A DNA stretch of 64,000 nucleotides from Vibrio galatheae (GTDB lineage Bacteria > Pseudomonadota > Gammaproteobacteria > Enterobacterales > Vibrionaceae), in NCBI RefSeq assembly GCF_000967545.1, contig NZ_JXXV01000012.1, positions 124,001-188,000 on the forward strand, written 5' to 3'. Below, one piece after another: positions 1 to 9,062 of the stretch (positions are counted from its first letter, which is position 1; each line of letters starts with the position of its first letter). The notes under the pieces were generated by a model. That model did not search any database, was not told the origin of the DNA, and saw nothing but the letters and a program-made list of their open reading frames with translations. Made by a program: the position numbers and the translations under genes.

Positions 1-113
1 ACCTTCCTCGCTTAGCACAAGCGAAACCTGGCCAGAAAGTGCGGTTTGTTCGTGGAGACCTGCTTGGCCTGCAAGACGCCTGGGGACAGTGGGCACGATT
101 TTTTGGTTATTAG
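1..113 (+). CDS. pxpC: Biotin-dependent carboxyltransferase / 5-oxoprolinase subunit C family, C-terminal end (partial)
   Basis: Only the last 36 codons lie in the window; the 5' part is missing to the left. The frame reads as the typical end of the KipA/PxpC family: an Asp-Leu-Pro-Arg-Leu-Ala-Gln stretch, then KPGQKVRF and a helical tail rich in Trp, Gln and Arg, ending at TAG. In the family the LAQ...PG...RF block closes the second lobe of the protein, which together with PxpA and PxpB cleaves 5-oxoproline. The assignment rests on this short tail alone, so the exact subfamily (PxpC versus another biotin-dependent carboxyltransferase-like protein) is open. Confidence 0.6.
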   Translation, partial: LPRLAQAKPGQKVRFVRGDLLGLQDAWGQWARFFGY

Positions 114-136
114 GGCGACATCATCGCCCTCAATAC

Positions 137-1579
137 TCAAATCGTACCGTAATATTTTGCTAACTGCTGTGGATAGTTTCTTTCCAACGCAAGTTCGCAA
201 GCCTTTTCCTCAACATTTTTGGCATTTAAACTCATGCTCACCGGATGAAGCGACTCAATGTTCGCGTCTTGGTAGTCAAAGAGTTGCCATTCTCGAACCA
301 GCTTCATTGCTGCTTCTAACGCTGATGACCCCTTTACAACTTCCACTCTCGCATAGTGCGCGCCCTCAAAGGTAACATCGGCGGCGCGTAGAGTATCGTC
401 TCTACCAGGGATTTGCTGGGCCCCGAACAATGGCGTGCCATATTCCATTGCTTGTTGATAATGAGGAATAAAACGCGCCATATGGCTAATGGCCTTGCGG
501 CTGCGCTGGACAATGACATCTTCGCTCCAACCGTGTTGGATCTTACTTTTTAAACGAATCGGCAAATGTGGTTGTGAGGAAGATTCGTTAGACGCGACTA
601 ATCCGTCTTCGAACAAAGTAATGTCCTTGGTCATCCCGTGTAATTGAAATACCCCATCTGGGTAGGGTGTTAACTGGGCCATGCCATTGGGTGTTCCCCT
701 AGGCCCATGGAAGATGACTTCTGGCCAAAGCTCACGACACTCTTGCCATTTGGTAACGTACGCTGCTTTGAACTCGACTAAACGTTCACGGGGCTTGTTT
801 GCCAAGTCATCAATTGAACCAGTCTCATAACCACAGGCGTTAACCAAATAATCAAACTGATATATTTGCGCGTGATTATCTTGACCCACACACTCAATAA
901 ACCAACCGTCTGGATGTTCTTCAACGCCAACCACTTGGGTATTGGTCAGTACGGTACAATTAGCAATGCTATCCAATACCAATGTTGCTGAAGCGGCGAT
1001 GCGGAATACACTCCAACCATGCTCCTCAACCGCAACAACCGGAAACTTAAGCGCGTCTAAATCGGTGTACTTAGCAAACGGAATCATCCAATCATCTAGC
1101 TTGGACGGAAGTTGAGGTTGTTCGGACTCTTTCAGCGCTTCTAAATCTTCACGGCTGTAAAATTTATAATAATCTTTAGGTTCACCCAGCACTTTATTAC
1201 TCGGATCGTTTTCGACCAGTTCAGCATAACAAGCTTGGATCGTAATCAGCCTTTCATATAACTCTTCAGGGCTACCACCATCGCTATAAGGCACGGCGAT
1301 CACTGTCGGTCGACGGTTAATCGTCTGTGGATAAAGGCGTGCAGTATCAATCGACTGCTTGAGTAATTCGATACATTGCTCTGTAGAAATTTCTCTGTAT
1401 AAATTTCCACCAGCATGCAAATGACAGATTGGTGGCCCGCTGACCAGTCCAGGCCCTTTCTCGATTAAATGAACATCGAGTCCCAATTCGGCCATGTGTA
1501 CTGCGGCGGTTGCCCCTGCAATTCCACCGCCGATAATTGCGACTTTTGATGTGCTGTGTGTGTGGTTCTTCGATTGCAT
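137..1579 (-). CDS. FAD-dependent oxidoreductase (DAO-like)
   Basis: A 480-residue flavoprotein. Residues 12-25 form the dinucleotide-binding signature (VAIIGGGIAGATAA), followed by a second strand ending in an acidic residue (HLIEKG), as in FAD enzymes of the glutathione-reductase fold. The rest reads like a single-domain amine or hydroxy-acid oxidase, with a GRDDTLRAAD segment near the C-terminus that would close the FAD site. There is no signal peptide, so it is probably cytoplasmic. The substrate cannot be read from the sequence. It is transcribed alone, converging on the partial carboxyltransferase gene. The ribosome binding site before the chosen ATG is weak, but the glycine motif begins 11 residues later, so the start cannot be much further in. 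Confidence 0.8.
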   Translation of the reverse strand: MQSKNHTHSTSKVAIIGGGIAGATAAVHMAELGLDVHLIEKGPGLVSGPPICHLHAGGNLYREISTEQCIELLKQSIDTARLYPQTINRRPTVIAVPYSDGGSPEELYERLITIQACYAELVENDPSNKVLGEPKDYYKFYSREDLEALKESEQPQLPSKLDDWMIPFAKYTDLDALKFPVVAVEEHGWSVFRIAASATLVLDSIANCTVLTNTQVVGVEEHPDGWFIECVGQDNHAQIYQFDYLVNACGYETGSIDDLANKPRERLVEFKAAYVTKWQECRELWPEVIFHGPRGTPNGMAQLTPYPDGVFQLHGMTKDITLFEDGLVASNESSSQPHLPIRLKSKIQHGWSEDVIVQRSRKAISHMARFIPHYQQAMEYGTPLFGAQQIPGRDDTLRAADVTFEGAHYARVEVVKGSSALEAAMKLVREWQLFDYQDANIESLHPVSMSLNAKNVEEKACELALERNYPQQLAKYYGTI

Positions 1580-1791
1580 CTATGCGGCTAATTCATTCAT
1601 TCTGTGTGCATTTTACTGGTAATACCCCATTATTAAAATCACAAATTTTTCATGGAGAAATTATGACGTTTTTTCGAAAAAAAATGAAAAAAACTGCTTG
1701 ACTAAAAAATAGTGATGTTGGGAATAATCATCTTTGTGAATAACAAATCTTTGCCGGGCTACGCCTACTCGGGGCTGCGGGAAAGCTTAAG

Positions 1792-1842
1792 TTATCTACA
1801 GGTCAAGTTATCCCAAACTTTATCCACTGTTTTTGTGGATAA
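1792..1842. promoter_or_regulatory. Cluster of four DnaA-box-like 9-mers
   Basis: Within 51 bp there are TTATCTACA (1792-1800), TTATCCCAA (1808-1816) and TTATCCACT (1820-1828), all on the plus strand, and the perfect consensus TTATCCACA on the minus strand (1834-1842). The last two form an 8-bp inverted repeat. The cluster lies in the 287-bp gap between two minus-strand genes. It could be a DnaA-reactivating or DnaA-titrating site (DARS or datA type). The flanking genes are not those of vibrio oriC1 or oriC2. Confidence 0.5.
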
Positions 1843-1866
1843 CTGGACAACATGACCCATAAAAAA

Positions 1867-4311
1867 TCAGCTAAACGCTTTGTTTACAGGGGTTAACAAG
1901 CGATTTATCAAACTGTTCACAACTAAAGCAAGTGTAAAAAAAGTACCCATAGGAAGCAATATCCATAGCCACCAATGGAACTGTGGTGAGAGATCAAATC
2001 CAAACAGCATTATCGCTCCAACGACCATTTCAGAGCCGATGATCGCGATGACGCCAGCCACCAAAGCCATCAATCCGTATTCCGCCCAAATGGTTTGCTC
2101 TACACGTTTCTTACTTGCACCAAGCGTCCGATAGAGCTGAATTTCATCCTGCCTTTGACCTAGGCTTAGCCTTAATAGAGTAAAAATCAACAGTAGGCCA
2201 GATAAGACACCAATTGCCGCCAACAAAGTAATTGACCAGACGATCTGTGCTAACAGCTCCTGAATTTTGGCGCCCATAACCCGGATATCCATCAAGCTGA
2301 CTGTTGGGTGCTGGCGAGACAACTGATTAAGCAAGCTATCGTCACTCTGTTCTATTTTAAAGCTGACCAAGTAAGTCGCTGGGATATTTTTCAATACATC
2401 AGGTGTGAATATAAAATAGAAGTTTGGCTTCATATCGCGCCACTCCACTTGCCGGATCGAATTCACCTTGGCTTTAACGTTTACGCTGTTAATGACAAAC
2501 TCCAGCTCATCACCAATATCGAGCCCTAAGTCGCTTGCTACGTCTGCTTCAACCGATACCCCACCGCTTTGTTTCCATTTCCCTTCAACGACCTCATTAT
2601 ATGAAGGAATGCCAGAAGCAAAGGTAAAGTTTATTTCTCGTCGAAGTGCATCACTCGCCTCTTCACCCTGAGCCCTTTCTTTGGCATCGACACCATTGAT
2701 ATTGACCAAACGGCCGCGAATGATCGGATAATCTTCTGAGCGTTCAATATGATTGTCATCAAGCACTTTCAGGTAGGCATCTTTTTCGTAGGGTGCGATG
2801 TTAAGCGCGAACGCATTCGGCGCGTCTTTGGGTAAGGTTCTCTGCCAATCGGTCAATAAATCGGTTCGAACTAACCACATGGTTGAAAGTAGCATCAATG
2901 ATAAAGCTAACGCCCCAAATTGTATGCCAGTAGCAAGCAGTGAACGGTTGATTCGACTCAGCGCCAGCTTAAATGCCGCACCCAACGGTGCGCTGCTTAA
3001 CGCTTTGGTCGCCAATACACTGACTAAAGCCAGGACAAAAAATAGCGCTACTATCCCACCGAGCACGATCCAAACCAGCAGGTTATCGTAATAAGTGAAC
3101 AGCATAGGAATGATGGGAACGAGCACCAGCCAATAGCGCGCTTTTGTTGTATTTAACTCAGCTTTAGGTTGCATGACATTAACAGCACTAACATTGGTTA
3201 AGCCAATAAGCGGAATACCTAACGCAGGTACAGCAATAAGTAAGCTGGTTGCCACAGAAATTACTATCGGTTTGAGTCCATAACTCGGCAACGGACTTGG
3301 TAATAGATCCACCAGAGGGATCCTCAGTAGATGCTCAAGGACAACCCCAAGAGCAACACCGAATATACCCGCAGCGACTAACAAAATAGTCACTTGAACC
3401 AACAACCAACGCACTAACCACTTCTTGCTTGCTCCGAGGCTTTTTAGCATCGCAATGGTTTTTCGCCTTGTTGTGACATAGTGCTGACAGGTTAATACCA
3501 GAGTGGTCGCCGCCATGATAACCACGATCGCGACCGTAAGAGAAAGGTATTGCTGGGTTCGCTGGAATACCTCATTCGTACGGCTGGCACTGTTCTGATC
3601 TCGCCATCGGTCGCTAGGGGTTAATTCTACCGCCTGCTTTAGGCGTTCGATATTCGCCTGTTCACCATTAATGTATTTACTGTATCGTACGCGGCTACCA
3701 ACCTGAACCGCTCCGGTACGTTCAATATCACCACTGTGGATAAATGCGGAAGGCATTTGTTGAAAAGGGTTAAAGCTTAAACCTGGCTCCTCAATGATTC
3801 GCCCTGTCACAACAAAATCGCCATCGCCTAGCGTGACGGCGTCACCAATTGAGACTTCAAGTTGAGAAAACAATCTCTCGTCTAACCACAATTCGCCCGG
3901 TTTTACTCTTGAATAGCTCTGTTGGTCGTCCGAAAGCACCATTTCGCCTTGCAAGGGATATAGACTATCGACGCCTTTTACCGTAATCAGCTTCATGCCC
4001 CTGTCACTAAACGCCATTGTGCCAAATCGGGTTTGGCTTGACGTAGTGAGCTGATTTTCTTCTGCTAGCGTTTCGAAAGCGGGATCGATCGGATTTGATG
4101 AAATAAATACCGTGTCAGCCGTTAACGCTTGTTTGCCTTGTTTAACGACCACCTGCTCCATGCGTTCAGCCAACGCTGTCAGCGCGAATATGCTGGCAAT
4201 GATTAATATCAGCGCAATGGTGACAGGCCAAAGTTGCCCTTGTCGTATTTCACTAAGGCTCCATACGAATAGACGTTTATTGAGTGAGCGTGACGCGACG
4301 GTTGACATCAT
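1867..4311 (-). CDS. ybbP: ABC transporter permease, FtsX-like (YbbP family)
   Basis: An 814-residue inner-membrane protein. It has one N-terminal transmembrane helix, a large periplasmic MacB-type domain, and clusters of hydrophobic segments around residues 255-430, 460-490 and 700-810, the duplicated FtsX architecture of the YbbP family. The start ATG overlaps the stop of the ATPase gene upstream in an ATGA arrangement and sits behind GGAGGGGGA, so the two are translationally coupled. The E. coli ybbA-ybbP pair also sits beside tesA, which supports the name. The transported substrate is unknown; such pairs are thought to move lipids or lipoproteins or act as mechanotransmitters. Confidence 0.85.
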   Translation of the reverse strand: MMSTVASRSLNKRLFVWSLSEIRQGQLWPVTIALILIIASIFALTALAERMEQVVVKQGKQALTADTVFISSNPIDPAFETLAEENQLTTSSQTRFGTMAFSDRGMKLITVKGVDSLYPLQGEMVLSDDQQSYSRVKPGELWLDERLFSQLEVSIGDAVTLGDGDFVVTGRIIEEPGLSFNPFQQMPSAFIHSGDIERTGAVQVGSRVRYSKYINGEQANIERLKQAVELTPSDRWRDQNSASRTNEVFQRTQQYLSLTVAIVVIMAATTLVLTCQHYVTTRRKTIAMLKSLGASKKWLVRWLLVQVTILLVAAGIFGVALGVVLEHLLRIPLVDLLPSPLPSYGLKPIVISVATSLLIAVPALGIPLIGLTNVSAVNVMQPKAELNTTKARYWLVLVPIIPMLFTYYDNLLVWIVLGGIVALFFVLALVSVLATKALSSAPLGAAFKLALSRINRSLLATGIQFGALALSLMLLSTMWLVRTDLLTDWQRTLPKDAPNAFALNIAPYEKDAYLKVLDDNHIERSEDYPIIRGRLVNINGVDAKERAQGEEASDALRREINFTFASGIPSYNEVVEGKWKQSGGVSVEADVASDLGLDIGDELEFVINSVNVKAKVNSIRQVEWRDMKPNFYFIFTPDVLKNIPATYLVSFKIEQSDDSLLNQLSRQHPTVSLMDIRVMGAKIQELLAQIVWSITLLAAIGVLSGLLLIFTLLRLSLGQRQDEIQLYRTLGASKKRVEQTIWAEYGLMALVAGVIAIIGSEMVVGAIMLFGFDLSPQFHWWLWILLPMGTFFTLALVVNSLINRLLTPVNKAFS

Positions 4312-4982
4312 TCCCCCTCCAAACGACCAGCTTTCATCTTAATAATACGATCACAGCGTTGTGCCAGTTTAGAGTCGTGGGTCACGAGCACCAGCGTAGT
4401 ACCATGTTCTTTGTTAAGCGAAAAGAGCAATTCAATTACAGTTGACGCCGTTTGTTGGTCGAGATTTCCCGTCGGTTCATCGGCAAACAGTATTTTCGGC
4501 TGAATCATAAACGCTCTCGCCAGTGCCACTCGCTGCTGCTCTCCCCCTGATAACTGAGAAGGCGAATGATGAACGCGACTTTGCAAACCGACCGACTGTA
4601 ACAAACTAATTGCGCGTTGTTTGTCCTCTGGCTCACCTTTAAGTAGGCAAGGCAATGTGACGTTGTCTAACGCAGACAAGCTTGGTATTAGAAGAAAGCT
4701 TTGGAAAACAAACCCTACTGATTCACTACGTATCGCAGCCCGTTCTTCGTCCGTTAAACGGTGCAGAGGCTGACTTAACAGTGTGACTTCACCTGCTGTT
4801 GGGGTATCTAACCCTGCAAGGAGCGTCATCAAGGTCGACTTCCCTGCCCCTGACGTACCGACAATAGCGACACTTTCACCCTCTTTAATGTCGAGATTTA
4901 CATCATCAAGGATTGTTAATTGCTCTCGATTGGTAGAGACTACTTTGGACAATGATTGCGCTTTGATTACGGATGTTTGCAT
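4308..4982 (-). CDS. ybbA: ABC transporter ATP-binding protein (LolD/MacB-like, YbbA)
   Basis: A 224-residue ATPase with a complete nucleotide-binding domain: Walker A GTSGAGKST near residue 42, a Q-loop (FVFQSF), the signature LSGGEQQRVALARA, Walker B ILFADEPTGNLD and the H-loop VTHD. The QR-rich signature and TGNLD are typical of the LolD/MacB group that pairs with FtsX-like permeases. It is the first gene of a two-gene operon with the permease downstream. Its start codon overlaps the start codon of tesA on the other strand by two bases, so each gene's promoter must lie inside the other's coding region or further away. Confidence 0.9.
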   Translation of the reverse strand: MQTSVIKAQSLSKVVSTNREQLTILDDVNLDIKEGESVAIVGTSGAGKSTLMTLLAGLDTPTAGEVTLLSQPLHRLTDEERAAIRSESVGFVFQSFLLIPSLSALDNVTLPCLLKGEPEDKQRAISLLQSVGLQSRVHHSPSQLSGGEQQRVALARAFMIQPKILFADEPTGNLDQQTASTVIELLFSLNKEHGTTLVLVTHDSKLAQRCDRIIKMKAGRLEGE

Positions 4983-5580
4983 GTTGAGACTACTTTCCCT
5001 TGTTCTTCTATTTTTGTTTGTTAATCCTGCTTACAGCAAAACCTTGTTAATTTTAGGCGACAGCTTAAGTGCTGGATACCAAATGCCGATTGATCAAGCG
5101 TGGCCATCTCTTCTTACGCAAGATCTTGACCAAAACGGTCAAAAATTATCGGTTGTCAACGCCAGTATTTCTGGCGATACGACTGGAAACGGACTCGCTC
5201 GATTACCTAGCTTGCTTGAACAACATCAACCAGAATACGTGCTAATTGAGCTCGGTGCCAACGATGGATTACGTGGTTTTCCAACTAACATTGTACAAAA
5301 TAATCTCAGTGAAATGATTAATCTGGTACGCAGCTCAGATGCTACTCCATTATTAATGCAAATTCATATTCTGCCTAATTATGGCAAACGCTACACAGAA
5401 GCGTTTTCTGCTGTCTACCCTCAAGTTTCCGAGCAGCTCAATGTGCCATTGCTGCCATTTTTTCTCGAAGGTGTGATCATCAGACCCGAGTGGATGATGT
5501 CAGATGGCCTCCATCCCAAACCTGAAGCACAACCATGGATCTCAAATTTTGTTGCCAATGCATTAATAAATCACCTCTGA
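4981..5580 (+). CDS. tesA: Multifunctional acyl-CoA thioesterase I / protease I / lysophospholipase L1
   Basis: A 199-residue periplasmic SGNH hydrolase. A 19-residue signal peptide ends at AYS and the mature protein begins KTLLILGDSLSAGY, which carries the catalytic serine in the GDSL block. GANDG (block III) and DGLHP (block V, with Asp and His) complete the site. E. coli TesA hydrolyses acyl-CoAs and lysophospholipids. The reading frame is open further upstream, but starting at 4981 puts the signal peptide at the N-terminus and gives the usual family length. It is divergent from the ybbA-type ATPase, as in E. coli. Confidence 0.93.
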   Translation: MLRLLSLVLLFLFVNPAYSKTLLILGDSLSAGYQMPIDQAWPSLLTQDLDQNGQKLSVVNASISGDTTGNGLARLPSLLEQHQPEYVLIELGANDGLRGFPTNIVQNNLSEMINLVRSSDATPLLMQIHILPNYGKRYTEAFSAVYPQVSEQLNVPLLPFFLEGVIIRPEWMMSDGLHPKPEAQPWISNFVANALINHL

Positions 5581-5656
5581 TTGCTTTAGCTCAATAAACT
5601 TTACATAGCTTTACGCTAGCTTGAATTGTCAGCATATGTTGGTTAGAGGAGCAGGT

Positions 5657-6847
5657 ATGATTATTGAGCCTATCATTGATGGTGTCATCGCACGTAGTGC
5701 ACATCCACTCGGATGCAAACAAGCCATCACCAATCAGATAGAATATGTGAAATCCGCCAGCAAAATAGAGCATGGCCCGAAACGAGTTTTAATTATTGGT
5801 GGTTCATCAGGTTTGGGGCTTGCCTCAAGAATCGCACTCACCTTCGGTGGTGCGAAAGCAGATACCATCAGTGTCTCATTTGAAAAAGCCCCGTCATCCA
5901 AAGGTTCGGGCTCTGCAGGGTTTTATAACAACTTTTACTTTGAAAAGCTTGCCCATCAAGAAGGCCGTGTCGCGATTAACATCAACGGTGACGCGTTTTC
6001 CAAGCAAATTAAAGATGAAGTTGTTGAAGCTATCGAAACCTATTTTGAGGGTGAGGTTGATCTGGTTATATACAGCCTAGCCAGCGGCATTCGACCAAAT
6101 CCAGAAACAGGTGAACTGTGGCGCTCGGCGATAAAACCGATAGGCGACTCTATCACCGGAAATACGCTGCTGTTGGAATCAGATCAATGGCATCAAACCA
6201 CGCTCCCACCCGCAACAGATGAAGAGGCACAAGCGACACTCAAAGTCATGGGAGGCGAAGATTGGGAAGAGTGGATTGATACCTTAATCAATTCTGAGTC
6301 GATCGCACAAGGTTGCAATACTATCGCATTTTCCTATATCGGGCCGGAATGTACTCACCCTATCTACCTTGATGGCACTTTAGGTCGCGCTAAAATCGAC
6401 CTCCATCAAACCAGCCATGCATTAAATCTCAAGTTGGCGAACTATGATGGAAATGCCTACGCAACCGTCTGTAAAGCTTTAGTCACCAAAGCCAGTGTTT
6501 TTATCCCCGCCTTGAGCCCCTACATCATCGCTCTCTACAAAGTAATGAAAGAGCAAGGCAACCATGAGGGATGTATCGAGCAGATGCAGAGGCTGTTTAG
6601 CAGTAAACTTTACGGCGGCGAAAAGGTTAGCGTTGACTGCGAACGCTTAATTCGGATGGACGATTGGGAGCTCGCCCCTTCAACCCAAGAGAAAGTGACT
6701 CACCTACTTAGCCAAATGAATGAGAGCAATTTTAAACAGCTTGGTGATTACGCAGGATTCAAGCAAGAATTTCTCAATTTGAACGGATTTGGCTTCCAAA
6801 ATATAAACTACAGTGATGAAGTTAATACTGATATATATGTAATCTAA
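5657..6847 (+). CDS. fabV: Trans-2-enoyl-ACP (CoA) reductase FabV
   Basis: A 396-residue NADH-dependent enoyl reductase that performs the last step of fatty acid elongation; FabV enzymes are naturally tolerant of triclosan. It begins MIIEPIIDGVIARSAHPLG, typical of FabV, then a Rossmann motif (VLIIGGSSGLGLASR). The catalytic Tyr-x8-Lys pair is Y237 and K246, spaced as in characterised FabV proteins. The chosen ATG has AGAGGAGCAGGT before it; an in-frame ATG 12 codons earlier would add residues not found in the family. A strong terminator follows at once, so it is probably a single-gene unit. Confidence 0.95.
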   Translation: MIIEPIIDGVIARSAHPLGCKQAITNQIEYVKSASKIEHGPKRVLIIGGSSGLGLASRIALTFGGAKADTISVSFEKAPSSKGSGSAGFYNNFYFEKLAHQEGRVAININGDAFSKQIKDEVVEAIETYFEGEVDLVIYSLASGIRPNPETGELWRSAIKPIGDSITGNTLLLESDQWHQTTLPPATDEEAQATLKVMGGEDWEEWIDTLINSESIAQGCNTIAFSYIGPECTHPIYLDGTLGRAKIDLHQTSHALNLKLANYDGNAYATVCKALVTKASVFIPALSPYIIALYKVMKEQGNHEGCIEQMQRLFSSKLYGGEKVSVDCERLIRMDDWELAPSTQEKVTHLLSQMNESNFKQLGDYAGFKQEFLNLNGFGFQNINYSDEVNTDIYVI

Positions 6848-6896
6848 ACCTGTTGTTTAAAAACACTATCTCAATTATGAGAAAGCACCACCAAGC

Positions 6897-6928
6897 AAGT
6901 CCTAAACCTATGTTTAGGACTTTTTTTT
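6897..6928 (+). terminator. Intrinsic terminator after fabV
   Basis: An 11-bp perfect stem (AAGTCCTAAAC paired with GTTTAGGACTT) with a 4-nt loop, running into eight T residues. Confidence 0.9.
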
Positions 6929-7063
6929 GCGTTGCTTATCCTGCATCCTAACTGTCAACTTCATGTCAAACCTCGAATATTGGTTCCAATGACTATTTCT
7001 ACGACTATTATTAAAGAGAGCAAGGATTGCTCGGATTGGTCCACAAGCCTACAGGGAACAAAT

Positions 7064-8983
7064 ATGTCTAAGTTGAATACGGGAACCATTTCTATTCCTG
7101 AAGACATGAGTGACAATTGGCAAAAAATCGTCAATCTCCTAGCAGAAATAGTCGATGTTCCAGCTGCACTGATTATGCGAGTGCACAAAGAATACATTGA
7201 AGTATTCTCAGCGAACAATAATCGTCATCACCCATATCAAGCGGGTGACAGTGAAACGTTAGGTCAGGGGCTCTATTGTGAGACCGTCGTTAACGAGAAT
7301 AGGGAGCTTGTTGTACCCAACGCCCTGAATGATGAAAAATGGTGTCGCAATCCGGATATAAAGTTTGGCCTCTTGGCATATTGCGGCTTACCACTACGTT
7401 GGCCAAACGGTGCAATCTTTGGAACCATCTGTGTTCTTGACGATAATGAAAACCCATTTAACGAAACTTACCAACAACTTATCTTGTCGTTCCGTGATTC
7501 CGTTGAAGCCCAACTCAAAACGCTGTACCAGAACCTCTACCTTCAGCAAATGAATCTTGAACTAGAGAGTCGGGTCAATACCCGCACTCAAGATCTGGTT
7601 GATCTAAACTACTCCCTCAATCTTGAAATTGATAAGCGCCGAGCGGCTGAGCGAACGATAAGATATCAACAACGCCACGATCTCGGGACAGGCTTTTTAA
7701 ACCGCAATGCGTTGGAACTGGAAGCACAGCAGCTGTTAGACACCTTGCCACTCGAAGCGATAGAATCAGACTACAAAATTGGCCTATTACATATTGGATT
7801 TACCAATGGCCGTAGGATTCAAGCCAAATATGGTTACGGCGCATGGGAAAATATACTCAAAGCATTTCGAGGAAAGCTGCTTCAACACACCCAACTGAAC
7901 GTCATCACCGCCAGACCCGCTTCAACCGACCTAGCGTTTCTGTTTAGAACAGAGCACTACGATGATGACATCCACATCCTGTGCAGTGAACTGGTCGAGA
8001 TCAGTCAAACAGAATTCCAAATTGAAGGTGAACATCTCCACCTGCACAGCTACATTGGTATCGCTAGCTCCGACGACACTCAGTCTGCAAAATCAATGCT
8101 CAAATATGCAGCAGAAGCAATGCAGTCCTGTAAAGACTCAGGCCATAAGTTCAGTTTTTACTCGCAAGATATTTCTGATACGCAAAAGAACATTAGTCAA
8201 CTAGAAAGCTACTTGCTTCAAGCCGTTCGTAATGAAGACTTGCTGCTTTACTTTCAACCTAAAGTCTCCCCGCTGACGCATCGTTGGATTGGCGCAGAAG
8301 CTCTACTCCGCTGGCGCCATCCAATTCTAGGCGACATTTCTAATGAAACCTTGATTCATCTTGCTGAACAAAATGGTCTCATCTTTGAAGTGGGCAGTTT
8401 TGTTTTACGCTCCGCAATTCAGAAAGCTGCAGAATGGGCGCAGTATGTCAGTGATTTCAAAGTGAGTGTTAACGTCTCTGCAGTTCAGCTTCAGAGCCCT
8501 CAGTTTGTTACTCAAGTGCAAGATTTGCTGATTGCCTATCAACTCCCCGCTCACTATCTTGAGCTGGAAGTGACGGAAAGTGGGTTGATTGCCAACGAAG
8601 TGGTCGCACGCAATACCTTAGTCGCTCTTAGCCAGCTCGGTGTGACATTGTCACTTGATGACTTTGGTACCGGTTATGCGTCGTTCAATTACCTAAAGAA
8701 ATTCCCGTTCGATGCGATAAAAGTCGACAAGAGTTTTGTTCATCAACTCGCCAATAGTGAAGAAGATAGAGAAATTGTGCGCTCTATTATTTCTATCGCC
8801 AAAAAACTCAATTTAAAAGTCACCGTTGAGGGGATAGAAAACGCAGAACATGAGTCATTTATCCTATCAGAAGATTGCGACATCGGTCAGGGATACCTTT
8901 ATGGTAAACCTATGCCGTTTGATGAGTTTGAAACTCACTTATTGAACCAAAATAATTTATCTCCCAACTTGTCCTATTCTTAG
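7064..8983 (+). CDS. Cyclic-di-GMP phosphodiesterase with GAF, degenerate GGDEF and EAL domains
   Basis: A 639-residue cytoplasmic protein. Residues about 15-155 form a GAF sensor domain, 160-200 a coiled-coil linker, 205-370 a GGDEF-like domain without the GGDEF signature (RPASTDLAFLFRT stands in its region), and 375-625 an EAL domain. The EAL residues look intact: E412 in AEALLRWRH, VNVSA, ELEVTES, LDDFGTGY, IKVDKSFV, TVEGIE and QGYLYGKP. It should therefore degrade c-di-GMP, with the GGDEF-like part at most regulatory. An ATG 44 codons upstream is open, but the ATG at 7064 follows CAGGGAAC and begins close to the GAF fold. The GAF ligand is unknown. Confidence 0.88.
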   Translation: MSKLNTGTISIPEDMSDNWQKIVNLLAEIVDVPAALIMRVHKEYIEVFSANNNRHHPYQAGDSETLGQGLYCETVVNENRELVVPNALNDEKWCRNPDIKFGLLAYCGLPLRWPNGAIFGTICVLDDNENPFNETYQQLILSFRDSVEAQLKTLYQNLYLQQMNLELESRVNTRTQDLVDLNYSLNLEIDKRRAAERTIRYQQRHDLGTGFLNRNALELEAQQLLDTLPLEAIESDYKIGLLHIGFTNGRRIQAKYGYGAWENILKAFRGKLLQHTQLNVITARPASTDLAFLFRTEHYDDDIHILCSELVEISQTEFQIEGEHLHLHSYIGIASSDDTQSAKSMLKYAAEAMQSCKDSGHKFSFYSQDISDTQKNISQLESYLLQAVRNEDLLLYFQPKVSPLTHRWIGAEALLRWRHPILGDISNETLIHLAEQNGLIFEVGSFVLRSAIQKAAEWAQYVSDFKVSVNVSAVQLQSPQFVTQVQDLLIAYQLPAHYLELEVTESGLIANEVVARNTLVALSQLGVTLSLDDFGTGYASFNYLKKFPFDAIKVDKSFVHQLANSEEDREIVRSIISIAKKLNLKVTVEGIENAEHESFILSEDCDIGQGYLYGKPMPFDEFETHLLNQNNLSPNLSYS

Positions 8984-9062
8984 TCGAGAGACTATTACTT
9001 TACTCTAAGGCGGGCGGTTCCTATAATCCCCCGTCTTTGTTGTCACCAATATAGAGTTCACC

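Noticed and set aside
112..130. Perfect 7-bp hairpin (AGGGCGA with TCGCCCT) between the first two genes
   Set aside because: It is well placed as a terminator for the convergent genes, but neither strand has a T tract after it, so it was not called.
1820..1842. TTATCCAC...GTGGATAA inverted repeat read as a terminator for the ABC permease
   Set aside because: No T tract follows on the minus strand, and both arms are DnaA-box words, so a protein-binding explanation is preferred.
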